Assembly: GCA_905215205.1 (NCBI GenBank)
Contig: CAJMPK010000003.1
Location: forward strand, 1-31,753
Origin: an uncultured bacterium
GTDB taxonomy: Bacteria; Actinomycetota; Coriobacteriia; Coriobacteriales; Coriobacteriaceae
DNA length: 31,753 nucleotides
Reading direction: 5' to 3'
How positions within the stretch are numbered: position 1 is the stretch's first letter; each line of letters opens with the position of its first letter. Shown one piece after another: positions 15,836 through 23,791 of this stretch. The notes under the pieces were generated by a model that saw only the letters and a program-made list of their open reading frames with translations, ran no database searches and had not been told where the DNA came from. Made by a program: the position numbers and the translations under genes.

Positions 15836-16798
15836 ATGTCCGAAACCGGTCTGCTGCCGGCATATCTGATTGTCGGTACCGACGGAGTCAAACGCGACCA
15901 CGCCGTCTCGCGTATGAAGGCGCGTCTGGAAAAGACGGGCATGGTCGAGTTCAACCTCGACGAGCGCGATATGACCAAAGACCCCGATATCGAGTCGATT
16001 ATCGGATCGCTCAACACCTTTCCCATGGGCAGCGAGTTTCGTCTGGTAATCCTTGACGGCTGCTCAAAACTCGCCAAAGCGATTTCCGAGCCGCTTGTTG
16101 AGTATCTGGCGAGTCCCAGCCCCACGACGGTCTGTCTCGTCATAGCCGATTCACTCGCCAAGAACACACGCCTGTATAAGGCGATCGCCAAGATTGACAA
16201 GAAGGCCGTGATCGACTGTTCGGGCACCAAACGCTGGGAGCTGCCGCGTCGCGTACAGCAGATGGCGACGCAACACGGCAAGTCCATCTCCATGGCAGCC
16301 GCTGAGGAGCTCGTCTCACGCTCGGGCGAAAACACCCGTATGCTCGATAACGACTTGGCAAAGCTTGCCCAGATGGTCGAGGCGTCTCAGATTGAGCTCG
16401 CCGATGTGGAGCGCTGGATCGTGCGCACGGCCGAGGTCCAACCTTGGGACTTTCTCAACGCAGTGTCGGCCCGCGATATGCGGCGATCGCTCGAGCTCTT
16501 TAATCTGCTGCCCGCCAAGAGCTATGTGTGGACCTACACCTTGCTGTGCGGACGCATTCGCGAGCTTATCGTTGCCAAGGCGCTTGATGCGCGTGGACAA
16601 GGTCGCGAGCTTGCCGCCACGCTTAAGCTCCAGTCCTGGCAGGTCAAGAATCATCTGGCCTGGGCGCGCCGCTTTTCTATGGCGGAGCTTGTTGCTGCGC
16701 TCGAGGGCGCGGTCGACGTGGAGCTCGCACTGAAGGGTTCGGCCGATTCCCAGACCGCGCTTTTGCTCTGGATTACGAACATCTTGAGAAAATCGTGA
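15836..16798 (+). CDS. holA: DNA polymerase III delta subunit
   Basis: 320 residues. Clamp-loader subunit that opens the beta sliding clamp. The N-terminal part has VGTDGVKRDHAVSRMK in place of a clear P-loop, and LNTFPMGSEFRLVIL, the clamp-binding region. The C-terminal helical collar (about 215-320) includes KSYVWTYTLLCGRIREL and ends LLLWITNILRK. I chose ATG 15836 after GGGAGGGGA; an in-frame ATG at 15794 overlaps the likely promoter. The comEC-holA-rpsT order is widely conserved in Firmicutes. Confidence 0.9.
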   Translation: MSETGLLPAYLIVGTDGVKRDHAVSRMKARLEKTGMVEFNLDERDMTKDPDIESIIGSLNTFPMGSEFRLVILDGCSKLAKAISEPLVEYLASPSPTTVCLVIADSLAKNTRLYKAIAKIDKKAVIDCSGTKRWELPRRVQQMATQHGKSISMAAAEELVSRSGENTRMLDNDLAKLAQMVEASQIELADVERWIVRTAEVQPWDFLNAVSARDMRRSLELFNLLPAKSYVWTYTLLCGRIRELIVAKALDARGQGRELAATLKLQSWQVKNHLAWARRFSMAELVAALEGAVDVELALKGSADSQTALLLWITNILRKS

Positions 16799-16847
16799 TG
16801 ATACCTGCTTATTTGACAAATTCGTTCTATCCCTTTGAGGGGGAGCG

Positions 16848-16856
16848 TGCTATAGT
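16848..16856 (+). promoter_or_regulatory. rpsT promoter, extended -10 TGCTATAGT
   Basis: TGCTATAGT is identical to the nonamer ahead of rpmB. No -35 stands at the right distance; a TTGACA at 16813-16818 is too far upstream (32 bases). The leader to the rpsT start would be about 70 bases. Confidence 0.5.
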
Positions 16857-16931
16857 AGTCGCTTGCATGACCTCACCGTGTCTCAGAGGTGTCATACATT
16901 TTTTGCAAGGAACTCGAAAGGAACTCCAGAA

Positions 16932-17198
16932 GTGGCAAACATCAAGTCTCAGAAGAAGCGTATCCGCACCAATGAGGCAGCTCGCATGCGTAACAAGGCT
17001 GTCAAGTCCGAGCTCAAGACGCTGACCAAGCACGTCCAGTCCGCTGTCGCCGAGGGCGACGCCGAGAAGGCGCAGGCTGCCCTCAAGACCGTCACCAAGC
17101 GTCTCGATATGGCTGCCGCCAAGCATGTTATCCACAAGAACCAGGCTTCCAACCGCAAGTCTGGTCTTTCCAAGCTCGTGAACAGCATCAACGCCTAA
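16932..17198 (+). CDS. rpsT: 30S ribosomal protein S20
   Basis: 88 residues, normal length. Primary 16S rRNA-binding protein of the small subunit, a three-helix bundle rich in Lys and Ala. The N-terminus MANIKSQKKRIRTNEAARM and the C-terminal HKNQASNRKSGLSKLVN are diagnostic. Start is GTG 16932 with AAGGAAC upstream; no nearby ATG fits the family. S20 often starts at a non-ATG codon (UUG in E. coli, where it allows autoregulation), and this GTG is in line with that. It has its own promoter and terminator. Confidence 0.95.
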   Translation: MANIKSQKKRIRTNEAARMRNKAVKSELKTLTKHVQSAVAEGDAEKAQAALKTVTKRLDMAAAKHVIHKNQASNRKSGLSKLVNSINA

Positions 17199-17234
17199 GT
17201 TGTAAATTTCACACCACACAGATTACGCGCATAA

Positions 17235-17269
17235 ATGGAGCCTGTTTTATGGAACAGGCTCCATTTTTT
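17235..17269 (+). terminator. Terminator after rpsT
   Basis: ATGGAGCCTGTT (17235-17246) and AACAGGCTCCAT (17253-17264) form a perfect 12-bp stem around a 6-base loop, followed by six Ts. One of the strongest intrinsic terminators in the window. It ends only 25 bases before lepA. Confidence 0.92.
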
Positions 17270-17281
17270 GTACCGCTCGGG

Positions 17282-17294
17282 TAAGATAGTCCGC
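17282..17294 (+). promoter_or_regulatory. lepA promoter, probably giving a leaderless transcript
   Basis: TAAGAT at 17282-17287 is a fair -10 box and lies directly after the rpsT terminator. Transcription would start 7 or so bases downstream, at or next to the lepA ATG (17295). No Shine-Dalgarno is present in the 12 bases before the ATG. The -35 region is occupied by the terminator arm and T-run, so no clear -35 is seen. Confidence 0.45.
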
Positions 17295-19106
17295 ATGAAT
17301 ACTTCAATTGACATTTCCCACATCCGCAACTTCTCGATCGTTGCGCACATCGACCATGGCAAGTCCACGATCAGTGACCGCATCCTCGAGCTCACCCATA
17401 CCGTCGACGAGCGCGACATGGAGTCGCAGCTGCTCGACACCATGGATATCGAGCGCGAGCGCGGCATCACGATCAAGTCCAATGCCGTTCGCGTGTCCTA
17501 TGACGCCGACGATGGCGAGACGTATCAGTTCAACCTGATCGATACTCCGGGTCACGTGGACTTTACCTACGAGGTCTCGCGTTCGCTGGCCGCCTGCGAG
17601 GGTGCGGTGCTCGTCGTCGACGCCACCCAGGGTGTCGAGGCGCAGACTGTCTCCAACGCGACGCTCGCCATGAATGCCAACCTGGATATCGTGCCCGCTA
17701 TCAACAAGATCGACCTGCCGTCGGCACACCCCGACGAGGTCAAGACCGAGATCGAGGATGATCTGGCGATTCCTGCCGACGATGCCGTATGCGTATCGGG
17801 CAAGACCGGCGAGGGCATCCACGACCTGCTGGAGGCAATCGTCTTTTTGATCTCTCCGCCCAAGGGCGATGCAAACGCGCCACTCAAGGCGCTCATCTTG
17901 GATTCATATTTTGATGAGTACCGCGGCGTCGTCGCCACGGTCCGCGTCTTTGACGGCTCCATTAAAAAGGGCGATACCCTGCGCATGATGCAGGCCGAGG
18001 GCGACTTTTTGGTCGATGGCGTGGGCGTCAAGCGCCCCGCCGAGACGCCGGTTGACGCGCTGACGGTTGGCGAGGTGGGCTACGTGGTCACGGGTCTGAA
18101 GGATCCCGAGGCCGTGCACGTGGGCGATACCCTTACCTGGGCGTCGAATCCCTGCCCCGAGCCGCTTCCCGGCTATCGCGAGGCCAAGCCCATGGTCTAC
18201 ACGGGCTTGTTCCCGATCGACAACAAGGATTACGAGAACCTGCGCGACGCTCTCGATAAGCTGCATGTCAACGACCCGTCGTTGGTGTGGGAGCCCGAGA
18301 CCTCGGTGGCGCTCGGCTTTGGTTTTCGCGTGGGCTTCTTGGGCCTGCTGCATATGGAGGTCGTCAAGGAGCGCCTGGAGCGCGAGTTCAACCTTGACCT
18401 CATTGCCACGAGCCCTTCGGTGGACTATCACGTCTACAAGACCGACGGCGAGATGATTGATGTCCGCAGCCCGCAGGATCTGCCCGAGGCTACGCGCATC
18501 GAGCGCATTGAGGAGCCTTTCCTCAAGGCCAAAATTATCTGCCCGCCCGAGTATACGGGTGCCGTCATGCAGCTCGCTATCGAGCACCGCGGCATTACGA
18601 CCGACATGATCCATCTCACGAGCAAATCGGTCGAGATGCGCTTTGACATGCCGCTTGCCGAGCTCATCCTGGACTTCTTTGACCAGCTCAAGAGCCGTAC
18701 CAAGGGCTACGCCTCGCTCGACTATGAGTTCAACGAGTATCGTCCCTCCGAGCTCGTCAAGCTCGATATCCTGCTTTCGGGCGACGAGGTGGACGCGCTG
18801 TCGTTTATCGTGCACAAGGACAAGGCCTATGGCCTGGCTCGCGGCCTGTGCGACAAGCTCAAGGAAATCATCCCGCGCCAGCTGTTCGAGGTGCCTATTC
18901 AGGGTGCCATCGGTAACAAGATTATCGCCCGCTCTACCGTCAAGGCGCGCCGCAAGGACGTTTTGGCCAAGTGCTATGGCGGCGATATCTCGCGTAAGCG
19001 CAAGCTGCTCGAGAAGCAGAAAGAGGGCAAGAAGCGCATGAAGGCCATCGGTTCGGTCGAGGTCCCGCAGGAGGCCTTTATGGCGATCCTCAAGGTGGAC
19101 GAGTAG
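17295..19106 (+). CDS. lepA: Elongation factor 4 (LepA), back-translocating ribosomal GTPase
   Basis: 603 residues, normal length. Translational GTPase implicated in ribosome back-translocation and 30S biogenesis. G1 AHIDHGKST at 17-25, G3 DTPGHVDF, G4 NKIDLP; the C-terminal LepA-specific domain includes NKIIARSTVKARRKDVLAKCYGGD and EGKKRMKAIGSVEVPQEAF. The conserved N-terminus IRNFSIVAHIDHG fixes ATG 17295; an upstream in-frame start at 17235 would begin inside the rpsT terminator. First gene of a long run through recO; dusB follows after 5 bases. Confidence 0.97.
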   Translation: MNTSIDISHIRNFSIVAHIDHGKSTISDRILELTHTVDERDMESQLLDTMDIERERGITIKSNAVRVSYDADDGETYQFNLIDTPGHVDFTYEVSRSLAACEGAVLVVDATQGVEAQTVSNATLAMNANLDIVPAINKIDLPSAHPDEVKTEIEDDLAIPADDAVCVSGKTGEGIHDLLEAIVFLISPPKGDANAPLKALILDSYFDEYRGVVATVRVFDGSIKKGDTLRMMQAEGDFLVDGVGVKRPAETPVDALTVGEVGYVVTGLKDPEAVHVGDTLTWASNPCPEPLPGYREAKPMVYTGLFPIDNKDYENLRDALDKLHVNDPSLVWEPETSVALGFGFRVGFLGLLHMEVVKERLEREFNLDLIATSPSVDYHVYKTDGEMIDVRSPQDLPEATRIERIEEPFLKAKIICPPEYTGAVMQLAIEHRGITTDMIHLTSKSVEMRFDMPLAELILDFFDQLKSRTKGYASLDYEFNEYRPSELVKLDILLSGDEVDALSFIVHKDKAYGLARGLCDKLKEIIPRQLFEVPIQGAIGNKIIARSTVKARRKDVLAKCYGGDISRKRKLLEKQKEGKKRMKAIGSVEVPQEAFMAILKVDE

Positions 19107-19111
19107 TTTCC

Positions 19112-20155
19112 ATGGCGCTTTCTGAATACAGTACGCGGCTGCTGGGTGCCTATGCCGAGCAGCCGTTCCTTATGGCCCCCATGGCTGGCGTGACCGACCC
19201 CGCCTACCGCATCATGTGCCGCCGCCGCGGTGCCCATCTTGCCTACAGCGAGATGGTGAGCGTGGCGGGCCTTGCCTATGCCAGCAATAAGACGTGGCGC
19301 CTGGTGCTACCGGCCGACGAGGAGCAGCAGATCTGCGTACAGCTCTTTGGTTCCAAGCCCGATCAGTTTGCGAGCGCCGTCGCCGCCGTTGAGGAGCGTG
19401 TGGGCAATCGCCTGTCGCTCATTGATATCAACATGGCCTGCCCGGCTCGCAAGGTCGTCACCAAGGGCGAGGGCTCGGCGCTTATGCGCACGCCCGATCT
19501 GGCAGAGAAGATCGTTGAGGCAGCGGTGGGCGCGGCGCACGTGCCCGTGACTGTAAAAATCCGCAAGGGCTTTTACGCCGAAGACCGCAATGCCGCGACG
19601 TTTGCCCAGATGCTCGAGGGGGCAGGGGCCGCTGCGGTGGCGGTACATGGTCGCTGTGCCACGCAGCTCTATACGGGCCAGGCCGATTGGTCGGTCGTCG
19701 ATGAGGTGGCCGACGCCGTCGAGATTCCCGTTATCGGTTCGGGCGACGTGTTCTGCGCCGAGGATGCCGCGGAGCATCTGCGCAACTCCGGCGCCAGCGC
19801 CGTGTTCATCGCGCGCGGTATCTATGGCAATCCCTGGGTGTTTGGCGATGCCCGCGCCCTTGCGCTCGATGGCACACTGGTGCCGTCTCGCTCCTCACGT
19901 GAGCGCCTGGATGCCCTGCGCGAACACTTGACGCTCACGCACGAGCTGTTGCCGCTCATGTCGCGTGCCCGTACGTACGCAAGTTGGTATCTAAAGGGCA
20001 TGCCCCATGCTGCCGCCTGGCGCGCCCAGGTGGTGCGTCGCTCCACATACGAGGAGTTCATGGCATTGGTCGATGATATCGAGCGCGATGTGGTGGCCTG
20101 CGAGGCCGCACTTGCCGCTGGTGAGTCGGTGCCCGCTCATCCGCTGGAGGCCTAA
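19112..20155 (+). CDS. dusB: tRNA-dihydrouridine synthase, DusB-like
   Basis: 347 residues. FMN enzyme reducing a uridine in the tRNA D-loop with NADPH. N-terminal FMN motif FLMAPMAGVTDPAYR, catalytic Cys110 in NMACPARKVVTKGEGSALM, VAVHGR and GSGDVFCAEDA follow in a TIM barrel, with a helical C-terminal domain. The Dus subfamily is assigned by overall resemblance; the exact target uridine cannot be read from the sequence. ATG 19112 has only a weak AAGGTGG upstream. Two bases separate it from hemW. Confidence 0.88.
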   Translation: MALSEYSTRLLGAYAEQPFLMAPMAGVTDPAYRIMCRRRGAHLAYSEMVSVAGLAYASNKTWRLVLPADEEQQICVQLFGSKPDQFASAVAAVEERVGNRLSLIDINMACPARKVVTKGEGSALMRTPDLAEKIVEAAVGAAHVPVTVKIRKGFYAEDRNAATFAQMLEGAGAAAVAVHGRCATQLYTGQADWSVVDEVADAVEIPVIGSGDVFCAEDAAEHLRNSGASAVFIARGIYGNPWVFGDARALALDGTLVPSRSSRERLDALREHLTLTHELLPLMSRARTYASWYLKGMPHAAAWRAQVVRRSTYEEFMALVDDIERDVVACEAALAAGESVPAHPLEA

Positions 20156-20157
20156 CG

Positions 20158-21390
20158 GTGGCCGTTACCGCGCTGTACGTGCATGTGCCGTTTTGCGCCC
20201 AAAAGTGCCGATACTGCGACTTTGACTCACGCAGTTTTGCTCCGTGCGACCTGAGCGCTGCGCTCGATGCCTATTTTGAGCAGCTGTATGCGCGCCTCGA
20301 TGCCTTTGGCGACGCAGGCGCCCTTGCACAGATCCGCACCGTCTATGTTGGCGGCGGCACGCCGTCGCTGGCGGGGGAGCGTCTGGTGGAGCTTGTCCGG
20401 CGTATTTGCATGTGGTGCAAGCCCGTTGAGTTTACCTGCGAGGCCAATCCCGAGTCGCTGACCGCCGGGCTTGCCACTGCGCTTGCCAAGGTTGGTGTCA
20501 CACGCGTCTCTCTGGGCGTGCAAACGCTCGATAACGTCGAGCTTGCTGCGATCGGCCGCATTCACGATGCCGATCGGGCGCTCGCTGCCATCGCGACGGT
20601 CAAGGACGCTGGGCTCGATGTGTCGTGCGACCTGATGTGCGGTCTTCCCGGGCAAACCGCCCCAAGCTGGCAGAGCACGCTCGATGGCGTACTGGCGGCG
20701 GCGCCGCATCATGTGTCGGTGTACCCGCTCACGCTCGAGGAGGGCACGCCGCTCTACCGCATGGCGTGTCGCGACGAGTCGCTCGAGCCCGACGAGGATT
20801 TCCAGGCTGCGTGCATGGACACGGCGCGTGAGCGTCTGGGTGCTGCCGGCTATCACCCGTATGAGGTGGCAAGCTACGCGCTCGACGGGCATGAGTGCGC
20901 CCACAACATTGCCTATTGGACCGGACGGGGCTATCTGGGCTTGGGTCGCTCTGCTGCCGGTATGCTCGATGCTGGGGATTTCGATCGCCTGGCTGGGCTG
21001 TTTCCCGACGTGCCCGCTCGCGGCGATGCGTACCGCGTGCGCTTGGTGCAACGTGACGATGATGCGACGACGTTTGATGCCGAGTATCTGTCGCAACGTG
21101 AGGCTGCAGCCGAGGATTTGATGCTCGCCTGTCGTATGACGCGTGGCATTGGGCCCGACCTGTTGGTTCGCTCGGCAAGCGTGATCGCTGCAGATGAGTT
21201 GGCGGCGGCCTGTGACCGTGCGCTCGAGTTGGGCCTTGCCACTTGGGTGCCCGATCATATTGAAGGACATGCGGGTCGCGTCACCTCGCATGGCGTTATC
21301 GCAGGTCGCGTCCGTGCTTGTTTAGCGCCCACCCACTTGGGCTGGCTCGATGGAAATGTGCTGTTCGAGCTGTTTTGGGGTCTAGCCTAG
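20158..21390 (+). CDS. hemW: Radical SAM protein HemW (heme chaperone, coproporphyrinogen oxidase-like)
   Basis: 410 residues. HemN-like radical SAM protein; characterised HemW binds heme and delivers it, lacking oxidase activity. The [4Fe-4S] ligands are Cys13-x3-Cys17-x2-Cys20 in CAQKCRYCDF; this spacing followed by Phe fits HemW. GGGTPS (about 65-70) binds SAM, and HNIAYWTGRGYLGLG (about 250) is typical. C-terminal wHTH-like part follows. Start is GTG 20158 with GGAGGC upstream. It sits between lepA and dnaJ as in many Firmicutes, but without hrcA, grpE or dnaK. Confidence 0.9.
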   Translation: MAVTALYVHVPFCAQKCRYCDFDSRSFAPCDLSAALDAYFEQLYARLDAFGDAGALAQIRTVYVGGGTPSLAGERLVELVRRICMWCKPVEFTCEANPESLTAGLATALAKVGVTRVSLGVQTLDNVELAAIGRIHDADRALAAIATVKDAGLDVSCDLMCGLPGQTAPSWQSTLDGVLAAAPHHVSVYPLTLEEGTPLYRMACRDESLEPDEDFQAACMDTARERLGAAGYHPYEVASYALDGHECAHNIAYWTGRGYLGLGRSAAGMLDAGDFDRLAGLFPDVPARGDAYRVRLVQRDDDATTFDAEYLSQREAAAEDLMLACRMTRGIGPDLLVRSASVIAADELAAACDRALELGLATWVPDHIEGHAGRVTSHGVIAGRVRACLAPTHLGWLDGNVLFELFWGLA

Positions 21391-21400
21391 GCCGCTCGGG

Positions 21401-21406
21401 TAGAAT
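21401..21406 (+). promoter_or_regulatory. Possible -10 box ahead of the dnaJ pair
   Basis: TAGAAT in the context CTCGGGTAGAAT resembles the -10 region before lepA (CTCGGGTAAGAT). A TATATATA run at 21413-21420 is an alternative. No good -35 box; transcription may simply continue from upstream. Confidence 0.3.
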
Positions 21407-21448
21407 TACCGCTATATATACGCTGCTGTGAGCAGGAGGTTGCCGCGC

Positions 21449-22552
21449 ATGGCGACGATGAACGAAAAAGATTACTACGAGATTTTGGGTGTCTCCAAGG
21501 ACGCCACCTCGCGTGATATTCAGAAGGCCTTCCAGCAAAAGGCCCGCAAGCTCCATCCGGACGTCAACAAAGAACCGGATGCCGAGGAAAAGTTTAAAGA
21601 GGTTTCCGAGGCCTACGCCGTGCTTTCGGACGAGCAGAAGCGTGCGCGCTACGATGCCATGCGCTCGGGCAACCCCTTTGCCGGCGCTCCTACGGCTTCG
21701 CCTTATGGCGGCGGCTACGCCGGTAGCGCGGGCTATGGCAATCCCTTTGAGGGCGGCTTTCCCTTTGGTGGCGCGTGGGGCCAGCCGCGTCGCGGGCAGG
21801 CTGCCTATAATCCCGAGAACGGCGCCAACGTGGTCGTCGATATTAAGCTCGACGCCAAGGAGGCCAAGGGCGGTGCCCGCAAGACCGTTCGCTATACGCG
21901 CTTCGATACCTGTGGTCACTGCGGAGGTTCGGGTTCTGTCTCGTCCGAGCATGCACATACCTGTCCGAGCTGCGGCGGTCGCGGCCACATCGACGTCGAC
22001 CTGTCCTTCCTGTTCGGTGCCGGCACGTTCCAGTCGGTCTGCCCCGAGTGCGGAGGTTCCGGTAAGGTCGTCGCCGACCCCTGTCCCGATTGCGGCGGCA
22101 GCGGGCGAACCCGTGTGACCTCCGAGCAGACGATTGAGTTTCCCGCCGGCACGCACGATGGCGACGAGGTCCGCATTAGCGGCATGGGTCACGCCGGCAC
22201 CAACGGTGCCTCGGGCGGCGATCTGGTCGGCCGCGCCCATGTCGAGGCCGAGCGCCTGGAAGGTAAGGCCCGTACCGGTTTTTACCTGATGGGCATCGTG
22301 GCGCCGTTTTTGGCGCTGTCGGCCATCTCGGGTGTGTTCTCGGCCTTTGCCGTGATGTGCTTTATTCCGTTTGCCATGGGCCTGTTTATGGTGGTCTCGG
22401 ACGGCGTGCTTGACCGCAGTCTGCTGTGGTGGAAGCGCGGCGCGATGCAGTTTGCCAACGGTTTCGCCAACGGATTTATGTTTGCGCTCGTGTCGGTTTG
22501 GTTTGCGAGCTGCTCGCAGCGTGCCATGCTTTCGCCTTACGGAATGCAATAA
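21449..22552 (+). CDS. DnaJ-like J-domain/zinc-finger protein with C-terminal membrane segments
   Basis: 367 residues. J domain at about 7-70 with HPD at 36-38; Gly/Phe/Pro-rich linker 73-120; start of substrate-binding domain I at about 126-154; four zinc repeats at 155-220 (CGHCGGSG, CPSCGGRG, CPECGGSG, CPDCGGSG). The rest of domain I (IEFPAGTHDGDEVRISGMG) runs to about 266. Domain II and the dimerisation tail of normal DnaJ are absent; instead about 278-316 and 336-353 are strongly hydrophobic and look like two or three membrane helices. It is therefore probably a membrane-anchored DnaK co-chaperone (inference). ATG 21449 follows AGGAGG by 9 bases. A complete dnaJ follows 81 bases downstream. 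Confidence 0.85.
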   Translation: MATMNEKDYYEILGVSKDATSRDIQKAFQQKARKLHPDVNKEPDAEEKFKEVSEAYAVLSDEQKRARYDAMRSGNPFAGAPTASPYGGGYAGSAGYGNPFEGGFPFGGAWGQPRRGQAAYNPENGANVVVDIKLDAKEAKGGARKTVRYTRFDTCGHCGGSGSVSSEHAHTCPSCGGRGHIDVDLSFLFGAGTFQSVCPECGGSGKVVADPCPDCGGSGRTRVTSEQTIEFPAGTHDGDEVRISGMGHAGTNGASGGDLVGRAHVEAERLEGKARTGFYLMGIVAPFLALSAISGVFSAFAVMCFIPFAMGLFMVVSDGVLDRSLLWWKRGAMQFANGFANGFMFALVSVWFASCSQRAMLSPYGMQ

Positions 22553-22633
22553 CATCAACCCCTCTGTTTGCGGCCGGCCCAGCTTGGGTATAGGACGCAC
22601 TGTGACAATAATGAAAGTCGGAAGGATTCGGTC

Positions 22634-23782
22634 GTGTCGGAAAATAGGGATTACTACGAGGTACTTGGCGTCGACAAGGATGCCGACGCGCGGACGATCA
22701 AGCGCGCGTTTCTAAAGAAGGCCCGTACCGTACACCCGGACGTTTCGGACGACCCCGAGGCCGAGGCCAAGTTCAAAGAGCTCAACGAGGCGTATTTCGT
22801 TCTTTCCGACGAGCAGAAGCGTGCTAACTACGACCGTTACGGCACCGCGGACGGCCCCGGTGGCTCTGGCTATGTCGACATCAACGATATCTTTGGCGGC
22901 ATGGGCATGGACGACCTGTTCTCGTCGTTCTTTGGTGGTGGCGCAGGTGCTGGCGCTCGAAATCGCCGTGAGCGTCGTCGCGGCCGCGATATGGCCATCT
23001 CCCTTTCGGTGACCCTTGAGGAGGCGGCACTCGGTTGCAAAAAGACGATCAGCTATGACCGCCTTGCCCCCTGCGAGGATTGCAACGGCACCGGTAGGGC
23101 CGAGGGCGCACAGGAAAAGCAGTGCAGCCGCTGCCACGGCACGGGCTATGTCACGACGGTCCAGCGTTCGTTCCTAGGCCAGGTCCAGTCTTCTTCGCCC
23201 TGTCCCGACTGCCACGGCGATGGCACGGTCATCGATCATCCCTGCGAGACCTGCGACGGTCAGGGTCGTACGCCTTCGCACGAAAAGATCGACATCGATA
23301 TTCCCGCCGGTGTTTCGACCGGTCGCCAGCTGCGCGTGAGTGGTTTTGGCGAGGCAGGCCTTCGCGGCGAGCCCTCGGGCGACCTGATCGTCAACGTGCG
23401 CGTCGCCGACCACGAGCGTTTTAAGCGCAACGGTGACGACCTGTACCTCGTGAGCGATATCTCGATTGCGCAGGCTGCGCTCGGCTGCGAGATCGAGGTC
23501 GAGGGTATCATGCCCGACGAGGTCGTCAAGGTGACGGTACCCGCCGGTGCGCAGTACGGTGACACCGTGGGCGTCAACAATTACGGCATGCCGCGTATCG
23601 GCGGTGGCGGTTCGCGTGGCCGTCTTATCGTTCAGCTGCGCGTGGTCGTCCCCACCAATCTCTCCAACAAACAGCGCGAGTTGCTTCGTGCCTTTGCCGA
23701 CGAGATGGGCGATGACGTCACATCCGGTAAGAAGTCAGTGACCGACCGTATCAAGAGTGCCCTCGACGACATCCTCGATTAA
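22634..23782 (+). CDS. dnaJ: Chaperone protein DnaJ
   Basis: 382 residues. DnaK co-chaperone that stimulates ATP hydrolysis and delivers clients. J domain from residue 4 (DYYEVLGV) with HPDV near 36-39; G-rich linker; domain I; four CxxCxGxG-type repeats (CEDCNGTG, CSRCHGTG, CPDCHGDG, CETCDGQG); complete domains I and II (IDIPAGVSTGRQLRVSGFG; LGCEIEVEGIMPDEVVKVTVPAG). Start is GTG 22634, 7 bases after GGAAGGA; earlier in-frame starts lack conserved sequence. Full length, unlike its upstream partner. No dnaK or grpE is in the window. Confidence 0.94.
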   Translation: MSENRDYYEVLGVDKDADARTIKRAFLKKARTVHPDVSDDPEAEAKFKELNEAYFVLSDEQKRANYDRYGTADGPGGSGYVDINDIFGGMGMDDLFSSFFGGGAGAGARNRRERRRGRDMAISLSVTLEEAALGCKKTISYDRLAPCEDCNGTGRAEGAQEKQCSRCHGTGYVTTVQRSFLGQVQSSSPCPDCHGDGTVIDHPCETCDGQGRTPSHEKIDIDIPAGVSTGRQLRVSGFGEAGLRGEPSGDLIVNVRVADHERFKRNGDDLYLVSDISIAQAALGCEIEVEGIMPDEVVKVTVPAGAQYGDTVGVNNYGMPRIGGGGSRGRLIVQLRVVVPTNLSNKQRELLRAFADEMGDDVTSGKKSVTDRIKSALDDILD

Positions 23783-23791
23783 GGAGCCCGC

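Noticed and set aside
22568..22633. 22-codon N-terminal extension of DnaJ
   Set aside because: The extension has no conserved sequence, and GTG 22634 has a good ribosome site and starts just before the J domain.
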